Source: JAFGGG01 sp964638895 (lineage in GTDB: Bacteria > Spirochaetota > Spirochaetia > SZUA-6 > RPPD01). From it: a stretch of DNA of 64,000 bases. The position numbers and the translations under genes are program-made. Shown here piece by piece: positions 18,305-25,873 of the stretch (positions are counted from its first letter, which is position 1; each line of letters begins with the position of its first letter). The stretch covers positions 27,963-91,962 of the forward strand of contig CAZWYY010000004.1 of NCBI GenBank assembly GCA_964638895.1. Direction: 5' to 3'. The notes beneath the pieces were generated by a model. The model searched no databases. It saw nothing but the letters and a program-made list of their open reading frames with translations, and had not been told where the DNA came from.

Positions 18305-18643
18305 ATGTCGGATACGGTTAACAACATATACCAGCTTCAGTTCAACAATAGAATTTTGGAAAACCTCAAACAAAGGGCACAGAAGGCGGCCGGTAATTCC
18401 GGCGGCGATAAAATCAACAGGAACTCACGGTTGTTTAAGGTATGCAGGGAGTTTGAGGCCATTTTCATAAAACAAATGCTTGATGTAATGCGCAAAACAG
18501 TAAAAAAAAGCGACTTTTTTCACGGAGGATTCACCGAAGACATTTTTGAAGATATGTTATATGACGATTATGCCAAGAAAATGGCCGATAACGGACATTT
18601 CGGCCTATCCGAAATGTTATATAAACAACTCGCGCCGCGTTGA
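18305..18643 (+). CDS. flgJ: FlgJ-type rod-binding protein (rod-scaffold domain only)
   Basis: 112 residues matching the N-terminal rod-capping half of FlgJ (LFKVCREFEAIFIKQMLDVMRKT, then the YDDYAKKMADNGHFGLSEML segment). The C-terminal muramidase domain of enterobacterial FlgJ is missing, which is normal outside the Proteobacteria; another hydrolase must open the wall for the rod. Last gene of the cluster, 20 bases after flgI. Confidence 0.9.
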   Translation: MSDTVNNIYQLQFNNRILENLKQRAQKAAGNSGGDKINRNSRLFKVCREFEAIFIKQMLDVMRKTVKKSDFFHGGFTEDIFEDMLYDDYAKKMADNGHFGLSEMLYKQLAPR

Positions 18644-18775
18644 AATCTATTAATCTTTTTACTTATTACTGTATTAAAAAGTATACCATTATATCCCCAT
18701 ATTATCCGCCAAAACTGCCTCAAATATAATTTATTATAACATATATACTTATATTTATGTATTTAAAGATTATTT

Positions 18776-18792
18776 TTGGCACATTTCTTGCT
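18776..18792 (+). promoter_or_regulatory. Sigma-54 (-24/-12) promoter of the RpoS-like gene
   Basis: TTGGCACATTTCTTGCT has the invariant GG (18778-18779) and GC (18790-18791) separated by exactly 10 bases, and matches the TGGCAC-N5-TTGC consensus. The expected start near 18803 leaves a leader of about 15 bases that contains the TGAGGAG ribosome-binding site of the ATG at 18818. The sequence upstream is very AT-rich, as is common where an enhancer-binding protein loops DNA. Confidence 0.8.
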
Positions 18793-18817
18793 ATATATTA
18801 GGTATGAGGAGTCGACA

Positions 18818-19663
18818 ATGGCGATAAAAAAAAGAAAGCACATTGAGAACTCAGAGTGCCTTAAATCGTATTTTGAACAGATCAAAAAGAGCAAACTTTT
18901 AACATTCGAGGAAGAAATCGATCTTTCAAAACGCATCCAGGAAGGCGATAAAGAAGCACTTGACACTTTGGTGAACGCCAACCTGAGGCTTGTCGTTAAA
19001 ATCGCCATGGATTACCAAATGCCGGAAATTTCCCTTCTGGATCTTATTCAGGACGGTAATATGGGCCTTATTAAGGCCGCATCAAAGTATGATTATAAGA
19101 AGAATGTACGTTTCAGTACCTACGCGTCATGGTGGATAAAACAGGCGATCATGCGGGCGCTCTCAAATAAAAGAAGAACAATCAGACTTCCCCACCGCAA
19201 GGAAGAAAAACTGAGGAAAATAAATAAGGTATATAATTCATTATACCAGAAACTCATGCGCAAACCGACAAATGAAGAAATCGCCGCCGAGATGAAAATT
19301 GCGATTACTGAGGTCACCTCACTGCTGAACTGCATGAGTACGGTTGTTTCCTTTGACAAAGAAAACTGCGAAGACTCACTTACCCTGCATGAATTATACG
19401 AAGACTACTCTTATAATCCCGACAAACAGTTTATGAAAAAATGCCTGAAGGAAGAAACCATGAAGTTTTTAGAAAACCTCATGGAAAAGGAAAAACAGAT
19501 ATTGCTTTACCGGTTTTCCTTCCTGAGCGGCAGAAAATATACCCTGAAAAGCATAGGTGAAAAGCTGGGGATCTCACCTGAGACCGTACGCCAGATTGAG
19601 TTGAAGGCCCTGAAAAAGCTAAAAAAGGTTGCCCGTGAACTCAAAGAATATAGCTTTAATTAA
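18818..19663 (+). CDS. RpoS-like group 2 sigma-70 factor
   Basis: 281 residues with sigma region 1.2 (about 10-40), region 2 (NLRLVVKIAMDY, DLIQDGNMGLIKA, FSTYASWWIKQAI), region 3 (IRLPHRKEE, KPTNEEIAAEM) and a region 4 helix-turn-helix (LKSIGEKLGISPETVRQIELKALKKL). There is no region 1.1, so it is an alternative rather than the housekeeping factor. The length is close to Borrelia RpoS. I use the ATG at 18818 with TGAGGAG upstream; the frame extends to a TTG at 18776, but that codon is part of the sigma-54 promoter. It follows the flagellar cluster but has its own promoter. Which stress it serves cannot be read from the sequence. Confidence 0.9.
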   Translation: MAIKKRKHIENSECLKSYFEQIKKSKLLTFEEEIDLSKRIQEGDKEALDTLVNANLRLVVKIAMDYQMPEISLLDLIQDGNMGLIKAASKYDYKKNVRFSTYASWWIKQAIMRALSNKRRTIRLPHRKEEKLRKINKVYNSLYQKLMRKPTNEEIAAEMKIAITEVTSLLNCMSTVVSFDKENCEDSLTLHELYEDYSYNPDKQFMKKCLKEETMKFLENLMEKEKQILLYRFSFLSGRKYTLKSIGEKLGISPETVRQIELKALKKLKKVARELKEYSFN

Positions 19664-19686
19664 AATAATTTAGTAAATTCATACAC

Positions 19687-20592
19687 ATGAAAAAACACCG
19701 CGTGTTTAATCTCCGCTCTGGAAAAGGCCGTATAACGCAAACCATGTTATTACTGGTCATTATTGCAGGCTGCCTGGTTGTTATCCTTTTTATGCTGTTG
19801 CCACCGCATACAACAGGCGGATCGCATGCCGCCGCCGGGCAAAAAACAACCGGAGCCGCACCTGCGGCAACGGACACATCCTCTGCGGGGAGTCCGACAA
19901 CACAACCCACGCCCGTAGGGGGATGGAAAATCGCCATTGTGGTCGATGACGCGGGATATAATCTGACGAAATTACAGCGTTTGTTGAAATTCCCGGGGAA
20001 AATGACGGTCGCGGTACTGCCCAAGGTTATCTACAGCACGCGCTGTGCCGAGCTTACTCACGCGGCCGGTAAGGAGGTCATACTACATCTTCCCATGCAG
20101 CCGGAGGGCTCGGAAGACCCCGGTCCCGGGGTGATCACCATCGACCAGGATCAGGATCAGATACTGTCCACCCTTGAGGAAGACCTGGCCACCGTCCCTT
20201 ACGCGGCGGGGATTAACAATCACATGGGCTCCCTGGCAACACAGGATAGGGCCGTTATGAATACAATATTCGCCTATTGTGAAGAGCACAACCTGTTTTT
20301 TTTGGACAGCAAAACCACTGCGTCTTCCGTTAGCGGAGAACTTGCCCCGGACTACAATCTTCCCGTACTGGCGCGTGATGTTTTTCTGGACAATGAACGC
20401 GGCAAAAACCAGATCAAGGACGCATTGGCCAAGGGTATGGAGCTTGCCCGTAAACGGGGATACGCCGTTCTCATTGGGCATGTATACGACGAACTTATAG
20501 ACGTGCTTTTGGAAATGTACCCGCTTTTTGCAAAACAGGGATTCAGGTTGGTAACGGTTTCTGAACTGCTGCAATCTCTAAAGGAGCGCTGA
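19687..20592 (+). CDS. Divergent polysaccharide deacetylase (DUF610/YibQ-like)
   Basis: 301 residues. A single membrane anchor (about 18-40) is followed by a low-complexity Ala/Thr/Pro linker (about 42-75), then the deacetylase-like barrel: KIAIVVDDAGYN (family DD motif), VAVLPKV, EVILHLPMQP and GINNHMGS. Fold and motifs fit the family of periplasmic proteins often found near envelope-hydrolase genes. Substrate unknown. No ribosome-binding site precedes the ATG, and the gene is 24 bases after the sigma factor, so it may be co-transcribed with it. tsaD starts one base after its stop. Confidence 0.85.
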   Translation: MKKHRVFNLRSGKGRITQTMLLLVIIAGCLVVILFMLLPPHTTGGSHAAAGQKTTGAAPAATDTSSAGSPTTQPTPVGGWKIAIVVDDAGYNLTKLQRLLKFPGKMTVAVLPKVIYSTRCAELTHAAGKEVILHLPMQPEGSEDPGPGVITIDQDQDQILSTLEEDLATVPYAAGINNHMGSLATQDRAVMNTIFAYCEEHNLFFLDSKTTASSVSGELAPDYNLPVLARDVFLDNERGKNQIKDALAKGMELARKRGYAVLIGHVYDELIDVLLEMYPLFAKQGFRLVTVSELLQSLKER

Positions 20593-20593
20593 C

Positions 20594-21619
20594 ATGAATA
20601 TCCTGGGAATAGAAACATCGTGTGATGAGTGCGCCGCGGCCGTGGTGAATGACGGAAAACACATTCTGTCCAATGTTGTAGCCTCCCAGATCGACATCCA
20701 TAAACCGTATTACGGCGTTGTTCCGGAAATCGCTTCACGCAAGCATGTGGAATGGATACCGGCTGTGATAAAAGAGTGTATGGAGCGGGCCGGCATGGAT
20801 TTCAGCCTGATTTCCGCCATTGCCGTTAGTCATAAACCGGGGCTTATCGGCTCGCTTCTGGTGGGCTTAAGTTATGCCAAGGGATTGGCCTTCTCCCTGG
20901 GTTTACCCTTTATCGGCATTGACCATATCCGGGCCCACCTGTATGCGCCGCACCTGGAACGCACCATCGAATTTCCGTATATCGGGGTAATCGTCTCCGG
21001 CGGCCACACGCTGATCGCCAGGGTTACCGACCTGGAACACATCGAGGTAATGGGCGCCACCATCGACGATGCCTGCGGCGAAGCCTTTGATAAGGTGGCA
21101 AAACATTATAATTTCGGATATCCCGGCGGTGTGGCCATAGAAAAACTCGCGGCCGACGGAGACGCCCACGCCTTTTCCTTTCCCCACCCCTCCCTGCACA
21201 AGGGAAACCATGAATACGATGTCTCATATTCAGGATTAAAAAACGCCGCGGCCAATCAGCTTGACCTGTTCTGGAACAGGAAATATGAAAAATCGGCGTG
21301 CAACATTGCGGCCTCTTTTCAAAAAACAGCGATTGACATCCTGGTAAAAAAGGTAATACGCGCGGCACACGATACCGGTATACCACGTGTGGTGCTTGGC
21401 GGAGGTGTGGCCGCCAATGCCTACCTGAGGAAACTGCTTACCGGCCACAAGGATCTCGAGGCCGTTTTTCCCGGCCTGAAGTTATGCACCGATAACGCCG
21501 CCATGGTGGCGGGGCTGGCGTTTCATAAATTAAAAAACGGCCCCCCGTCCCCGTTTACACTCTCGGCCAGCGCCAGGGTACCGATGTTTAAAAAAATAAT
21601 AAAAGCTAAGAATCGGTAA
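20594..21619 (+). CDS. tsaD: tRNA threonylcarbamoyladenosine transferase TsaD
   Basis: 341 residues. It transfers threonylcarbamoyl onto A37 of ANN-decoding tRNAs with TsaB and TsaE. Motifs seen: IETSCDECAAAVV at the start, HKPGLIGSLLVG, the metal-binding HIRAH, VSGGHT, and GLKLCTDNAAM near the end. Standard length. GGAG lies 8 bases upstream of the ATG. Probably co-transcribed with the preceding deacetylase-like gene. Confidence 0.97.
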   Translation: MNILGIETSCDECAAAVVNDGKHILSNVVASQIDIHKPYYGVVPEIASRKHVEWIPAVIKECMERAGMDFSLISAIAVSHKPGLIGSLLVGLSYAKGLAFSLGLPFIGIDHIRAHLYAPHLERTIEFPYIGVIVSGGHTLIARVTDLEHIEVMGATIDDACGEAFDKVAKHYNFGYPGGVAIEKLAADGDAHAFSFPHPSLHKGNHEYDVSYSGLKNAAANQLDLFWNRKYEKSACNIAASFQKTAIDILVKKVIRAAHDTGIPRVVLGGGVAANAYLRKLLTGHKDLEAVFPGLKLCTDNAAMVAGLAFHKLKNGPPSPFTLSASARVPMFKKIIKAKNR

Positions 21620-21646
21620 AGCGGTGCACATTCCTAACCTTTTACA

Positions 21647-21662
21647 GGAACAAATTTAAAAT
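21647..21662 (+). repeat. 16-base intergenic repeat, copy 2
   Basis: Identical to 14554-14569 (GGAACAAATTTAAAAT). It ends 11 bases before the -35 of the next promoter. Confidence 0.45.
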
Positions 21663-21673
21663 CACTGTAATTA

Positions 21674-21702
21674 TTGATCCTTCTGAGAAAACGCACTATA
21701 AT
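21674..21702 (+). promoter_or_regulatory. Sigma-70-type promoter of the flavodoxin-like-apt operon
   Basis: TTGATC (21674-21679), 17 bases, perfect TATAAT (21697-21702). The start near 21709 is followed by AAGGAG and the ATG at 21722. Confidence 0.7.
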
Positions 21703-21721
21703 ACACGGTAAAGGAGAAATA

Positions 21722-22168
21722 ATGTATCATTGTGTTATTATTTATGCCCCTGAAGATAAAGCCTTGCAAGGTGTAATTAATAATATTGAAGCCGTAGTGA
21801 ATAAAAAATTTATCAGTCTTACTGTAATGCCCGCGGGCAAGGCGCTGATCTCCCATATCGCGCTTGCCGATCTTGTTATTCTGGCGTCGCTTGATGATTC
21901 CCAACGGTCTATTCATGAGGATTTTTCCGAGCTCTTGCGAACATTTACGGGTGTCAACCTTTCAGGAAAATTTATAGGTTTTGTTACGGTTAAAGACAGC
22001 AACACCCTTAAAGACTTTGAAAAAAGCCTCAAGGATACGGGTATTACGTATTTCGAGGAACCCCTTGCCGTCGAGGACGGAATCCAAGCCGGGAGCAGAT
22101 CCCTTACGGCCTGGATAAAAAAATTGGAGAATGAGTTTAAGGAGTTCAAGAGTGTCCACAAATTTTAA
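21722..22168 (+). CDS. Small protein, possibly flavodoxin-like fold
   Basis: 148 residues. The pattern of alternating strands and helices (CVIIYAPE at the start, DLVILASLDDS, KFIGFVTVKDS) resembles the flavodoxin/FMN-binding fold, but I see no clear phosphate-binding loop, so FMN binding is uncertain. The start is the ATG at 21722 with AAGGAG upstream; the frame continues back through the promoter. It overlaps apt by 17 bases and is probably translated with it. Function unknown. Confidence 0.7.
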   Translation: MYHCVIIYAPEDKALQGVINNIEAVVNKKFISLTVMPAGKALISHIALADLVILASLDDSQRSIHEDFSELLRTFTGVNLSGKFIGFVTVKDSNTLKDFEKSLKDTGITYFEEPLAVEDGIQAGSRSLTAWIKKLENEFKEFKSVHKF

Positions 22169-22685
22169 TTTGGATGAGGCAATCCGGAAGATACCGGATT
22201 TTCCCAAAAAAGGTATTCTTTTCTATGATATCACGAGTGTGCTGACCAATCCGGCAGCGTTTCAATACTGTATTGGGCGGGCGCTTGACCTGTTCAAGGA
22301 TTCGGATATTCAGGCCATAGCCGCAATCGAGTCCAGGGGTTTTGTCTTTGCCGCGCCGATTGCCCTGCAACGCGGACTACCCCTGATTTTGATCAGGAAA
22401 AAGGGCAAACTGCCCGGTGAGACCTACAAGAAGAGTTTCAGCCTTGAATACGGCGAGGATACCATTGAGGTGCATAAGAGCGATATCAAACCCGGAATGA
22501 ACATCCTGTTGATCGACGATCTTATTGCCACGGGCGGGACGCTGAAAGCGGCCGCAGAGCTGCTTCATCAGGGAGGCGCCACCGTGGAGGCGATTTTTGC
22601 AGTTATCGGCCTTCCTTTTTTACATTACAAAGATGTTCTTAACGGCCACAGGATAGAGACCCTGATTGATTACTCGTCGGAATAA
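22152..22685 (+). CDS. apt: Adenine phosphoribosyltransferase
   Basis: Makes AMP from adenine and PRPP (purine salvage). 177 residues with the family start IRKIPDFPKKGILFYDITSVL, the ESRGF motif, and the PRPP-binding loop NILLIDDLIATGGT. The start is GTG at 22152: AAGGAG at 22139-22144 lies 7 bases upstream, and the next residues align with the family. It overlaps the preceding gene by 17 bases. A weak terminator follows. Confidence 0.95.
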   Translation: MSTNFNLDEAIRKIPDFPKKGILFYDITSVLTNPAAFQYCIGRALDLFKDSDIQAIAAIESRGFVFAAPIALQRGLPLILIRKKGKLPGETYKKSFSLEYGEDTIEVHKSDIKPGMNILLIDDLIATGGTLKAAAELLHQGGATVEAIFAVIGLPFLHYKDVLNGHRIETLIDYSSE

Positions 22686-22715
22686 CGGGGTGCATGCGAC
22701 TATTCCGCGGTTTTT
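22678..22715 (+). terminator. Probable terminator after apt
   Basis: CGGAATA (22678-22684) pairs with TATTCCG (22701-22707) around a 16-base loop, followed by CGG and a run of five T. It includes the apt stop codon and separates it from the rplU promoter. Confidence 0.45.
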
Positions 22716-22744
22716 CTTCTTTTATCTCAGTAAACACTGAAAAC

Positions 22745-22773
22745 TTGACTATGTTTCGCGATTATGGTAGGAT
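22745..22773 (+). promoter_or_regulatory. Promoter of the rplU operon
   Basis: TTGACT (22745-22750), 17 bases, TAGGAT (22768-22773). The start near 22780 leaves a short leader with GAGAGG before the ATG at 22809. Confidence 0.65.
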
Positions 22774-22808
22774 TGCTCTCCAAAATTATTTCATGAGAGG
22801 TTATAATA

Positions 22809-23129
22809 ATGTACGCGCTAGTTGAAATTCTCGGCAAACAATATAAGGCTGAAAAAGGCACAACCCTGAATGTTGATAAGATTGAAAAGGCCAAAGGAGA
22901 CAAGATAGAGTTTGATTCGGTTCTGCTGCTGGCGGATAAAGATGATATAAAAATCGGCACCCCGTATGTGAAGGGCGCCAAGATCAAGGCCGATATCCAG
23001 GAGCACGGTAAAGATAAAAAGGTTATTGTATTCAAATATAAACGCAGGAAAGATTATCATAAAAAACAGGGGCACAGGGCACAGTTTACCACCATCCGTA
23101 TCACCGATATAATCGGTTCCGGTAAGTAA
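22809..23129 (+). CDS. rplU: 50S ribosomal protein L21
   Basis: 106 residues with the L21 pattern (YALVEILGKQYKAEKG at the start, then KVIVFKYKRRKDYHKKQGHRA near the end, which binds 23S rRNA). First gene of an eight-gene run ending with rsfS that joins ribosome assembly (prp, rpmA, obgE, rsfS) to NAD synthesis and envelope functions. GAGAGG precedes the ATG. Confidence 0.97.
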   Translation: MYALVEILGKQYKAEKGTTLNVDKIEKAKGDKIEFDSVLLLADKDDIKIGTPYVKGAKIKADIQEHGKDKKVIVFKYKRRKDYHKKQGHRAQFTTIRITDIIGSGK

Positions 23130-23132
23130 CTG

Positions 23133-23474
23133 TTGGTCCGTGTTTTTTTTACCCTTGATCCGGAAGGGTGTCTGACCCGTGTCAAGGTCAGCGGCCACGC
23201 GGGTTATGGAAGCAGGGGTCAGGACATAGTCTGCGCGGCGGTTACCGCTCTGGTAAGAACCGCATTGCATCTTCTATCCGGGCAGAAGGCACTGGGAACC
23301 GTAGTGCATGCCGGGAAAGAAGGCATCATGGAGGGAACGGTTACCGCCTATCCCGCACACCTGCGGGCATGGCTTAAGGGTGTAACCGAGTTCCTGGTAA
23401 CCGGAATTGCGGATCTGAAATCCGAGTATCCGGATTATATTGAAATTGAATCGGAGGGAGACGATGGCACATAA
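23133..23474 (+). CDS. prp: Prp/YsxB-type ribosomal-processing cysteine protease
   Basis: 113 residues. The conserved His and Cys of the Prp family are present in SGHAGYGSRGQDIVCAAVTAL. In Firmicutes, Prp trims an N-terminal extension of L27 before ribosome assembly. The start is TTG at 23133, three bases after rplU. The gene overlaps rpmA by 11 bases. L27 here shows no cleavable extension, so the substrate is unclear (see findings). Confidence 0.88.
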   Translation: MVRVFFTLDPEGCLTRVKVSGHAGYGSRGQDIVCAAVTALVRTALHLLSGQKALGTVVHAGKEGIMEGTVTAYPAHLRAWLKGVTEFLVTGIADLKSEYPDYIEIESEGDDGT

Positions 23475-23718
23475 AAAAGGCGGCGGAAGTTCAAAAAACG
23501 GGCGTGATTCTCATTCCCAACGTTTGGGTATAAAGCGTTTCGGCGGTGAAACGGTACATGCCGGTACCATAATTGTCCGCCAGAGGGGCACTAAATTTTT
23601 CCCCGGCGACAACGCCGGATGCGGTAAAGATCACACCATCTTTGCCTGCGTCGACGGTGTTGTATCCTTTGATTTACGACGCGGAAGAAAAATAATCAAT
23701 ATCGCCCCGAACAAATAG
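23464..23718 (+). CDS. rpmA: 50S ribosomal protein L27
   Basis: 84 residues starting MAHKKGGGSSKNGRDSHSQR, the short form whose N-terminus reaches the peptidyl-transferase centre. I use the ATG at 23464 with GGAGGGAG upstream. The frame extends 8 codons to a TTG at 23440, but that extension lacks the QFFA cleavage signal known from Firmicutes. Standard length and order (rplU-prp-rpmA-obgE). Confidence 0.97.
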   Translation: MAHKKGGGSSKNGRDSHSQRLGIKRFGGETVHAGTIIVRQRGTKFFPGDNAGCGKDHTIFACVDGVVSFDLRRGRKIINIAPNK

Positions 23719-23725
23719 GGATTCC

Positions 23726-24715
23726 TTGTCCGTTCCGTTTGTTGATGAGGTAACAATCGAGGTGGCTTCGGGCGGCGGAGGAGACGGCGCGGTCTCATTC
23801 CGCAGGGAAAAGTATGTTCCCAAGGGCGGGCCCGACGGCGGTGACGGCGGCAAGGGCGGGGATGTAATTTTTACTCTTAAAAAAAATCTGAAAACACTGG
23901 CCCATCTCAAACAACAACGCACTTTTTTCGCGGAAAACGGCCGGGCCGGCATGTCCGGGAGAAAAAGCGGCAGGTGCGGAAAAGACGTCTATATCGCTGT
24001 CCCTCCCGGTACCCTTATCAAAGACGCCCAAACCGATGAATTACTAAAGGATTTTACCGCGGGAACAGGAGATTGGTTGTTTCTGCGGGGCGGCAAGGGG
24101 GGCAAGGGGAACTGGCATTTCGCCACCTCGACCAATCAGACACCGCGCTACGCGAAACCCGGTCTGCCCGGCGTGCGCCGGCAATTATCGTGTGAGTTGA
24201 ATATCATAGCCGATATCGGTCTGGTCGGTTTTCCCAATGCGGGAAAGTCAACCTTGCTTTCCGTACTCACCAATGCGCATCCCAAAATAGCGGGGTATCC
24301 TTTTACCACTAAAATCCCCAATCTCGGGGTCATGAATCATAAGAACAGCGAGGTCATCATTGCCGATATACCCGGAATCATTAATGGGGCATCTCATGGC
24401 CTGGGTTTGGGATTACGGTTTTTAAAGCACATAGCCAGAACTAAAATGCTCATGTATCTTATAGATATCAGTGGGACCGACGTGGGAAAAGATATTACTA
24501 CACTGCAAAATGAACTGAAAACATACAATGAAGGCCTTCTACACAAACCAAGCCTGATCCTGCTTACAAAAAACGATATTGCACATGATCCGGGGCTTGC
24601 CGAAAATATAAAACAAGCCTTTGCGGAGTATAAGGTGATGAGCATCTCGGCGGCAAACGGATCGGGCATCATGGAATTAAGGAATACCATATTGCATATG
24701 GTGTTACGAGATTAA
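23726..24715 (+). CDS. obgE: GTPase ObgE/CgtA
   Basis: Ribosome-assembly GTPase of 329 residues. The glycine-rich Obg domain (about 1-155; SGGGGDGAVSFRREKYVPKG) precedes the G domain with G1 GFPNAGKST, G2-G3 region PFTT and DIPGI, and G4 TKND. The variable C-terminal OCT domain is absent, which is common. The start is TTG at 23726, eight bases after rpmA. nadD follows after two bases. Confidence 0.96.
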   Translation: MSVPFVDEVTIEVASGGGGDGAVSFRREKYVPKGGPDGGDGGKGGDVIFTLKKNLKTLAHLKQQRTFFAENGRAGMSGRKSGRCGKDVYIAVPPGTLIKDAQTDELLKDFTAGTGDWLFLRGGKGGKGNWHFATSTNQTPRYAKPGLPGVRRQLSCELNIIADIGLVGFPNAGKSTLLSVLTNAHPKIAGYPFTTKIPNLGVMNHKNSEVIIADIPGIINGASHGLGLGLRFLKHIARTKMLMYLIDISGTDVGKDITTLQNELKTYNEGLLHKPSLILLTKNDIAHDPGLAENIKQAFAEYKVMSISAANGSGIMELRNTILHMVLRD

Positions 24716-24717
24716 AT

Positions 24718-25287
24718 ATGCGAATAGCAATTATGGGCGGCACATTCAATCCGATTCATTACGGTCATCTTTTCCTGGCCGAAGAGGTGCGCCTCAGGTT
24801 GGGGTACGACAATATTCTGTTCATCCCCGCTTTCCGTCCCGCTTTTAAATCCATAGACGACACTGTTTTGCCCAGACACAGGTATGCCATGGTCAGACTC
24901 GCCGTCTCAGGTTACCGCGGGTTTTCGGTTGACGATTGCGAACTTAAAAGGGGTGGGATATCCTATACAATCGAAACCGTTATGGAGATAAAGAAAAAAT
25001 ACAATAAGAATACCGGTATCGGGTTGATCATCGGTGACGATCTTTTAACCCAATTTTATTCGTGGAAAAACGCGGACCTTCTTGCCGCAGAGACGGAACT
25101 TATTATCGCCAGGCGAACGCACACGACCAGGCAGGAGTTCCGTTATCCGCATACGTATCTGGACAATAAAATCCTTCCCATCTCCGCCTCGGAAATAAGG
25201 CAGAGGATCGGGTCTCATCAGCCGGTTCGCTTTTTATTGCCGGACAAGGTGTATGATTATATCAGGAAACATGCGCTGTATACATAG
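24718..25287 (+). CDS. nadD: Nicotinate-nucleotide adenylyltransferase
   Basis: Makes deamido-NAD from nicotinate mononucleotide and ATP. 189 residues with the nucleotidyltransferase motif GGTFNPIHYGHL and the C-terminal ISASEIRQRI. It serves the same pathway as nadC, nadA and nadB a few kilobases downstream. It overlaps the next gene by about 17 bases. Confidence 0.95.
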   Translation: MRIAIMGGTFNPIHYGHLFLAEEVRLRLGYDNILFIPAFRPAFKSIDDTVLPRHRYAMVRLAVSGYRGFSVDDCELKRGGISYTIETVMEIKKKYNKNTGIGLIIGDDLLTQFYSWKNADLLAAETELIIARRTHTTRQEFRYPHTYLDNKILPISASEIRQRIGSHQPVRFLLPDKVYDYIRKHALYT

Positions 25288-25873
25288 GCTGGCGGTTAAA
25301 ACCCGTTTGAGACGCTACATCTTACGGAATCTTTCTCCGCGGCGGCGTATTCACTCATTAGAGGCGGCCAAGCTTGCCAAAAGATTGTGTGTTTACTATA
25401 ATAAAGAGCCTTTCAAAGGTGTTATTGCGGGTTTGGGGCATGATATTGCACGGGAGCTTGATTCTGAGGATATATTGAAATACGCGGCAGAGGACGGCGT
25501 GCCTGTTTCTGCTGAGGAAAAACAACATCCGTTGATACTGCACGGCAGGGCCGGGGCCTTTTTACTGAAGCACAAATTTGGAATCGATGATTATGAAATT
25601 CTGGAGGCCGTCCGCGACCATGTCACCGGAAAGGCCGGTATGGGCGTGCTTGCTAAAATAATCTTTGTGGCGGATTTCCTGGAGCCGAAGCGGGGGTTTT
25701 TGGAAGACGGCTCCCGTGCACGACTGTTGAACCTGCCGCTTGACGTCATTATGATTCGCGTGCTTGAGCTTATTTTTAAATACTTAAGGGAACATAACTA
25801 TTGGATAGCGGACATGTCGTTAACATTGTACAACAAATTAAAGGAGGGTGTGACCACCAGTGAAAAGATCTGA
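25271..25873 (+). CDS. yqeK: YqeK-type HD-domain hydrolase (symmetrical Ap4A hydrolase)
   Basis: About 200 residues with the HD signature: RIHSLEAAKLA, GLGHDIAREL, LHGRAGAFLL and AVRDHVTG. YqeK proteins cut diadenosine tetraphosphate to two ADP. The ATG at 25271 starts inside nadD; an in-frame ATG at 25253 is also possible. The nadD-yqeK-rsfS order is widespread; here a LytR-like gene lies between yqeK and rsfS. Confidence 0.88.
   Translation: MRCIHRLAVKTRLRRYILRNLSPRRRIHSLEAAKLAKRLCVYYNKEPFKGVIAGLGHDIARELDSEDILKYAAEDGVPVSAEEKQHPLILHGRAGAFLLKHKFGIDDYEILEAVRDHVTGKAGMGVLAKIIFVADFLEPKRGFLEDGSRARLLNLPLDVIMIRVLELIFKYLREHNYWIADMSLTLYNKLKEGVTTSEKI

Noticed and set aside
18776..18817. N-terminal extension of the RpoS-like protein from a TTG
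   Set aside because: The TTG and following codons form the sigma-54 promoter, and the ATG at 18818 has a good SD and fits the family start.
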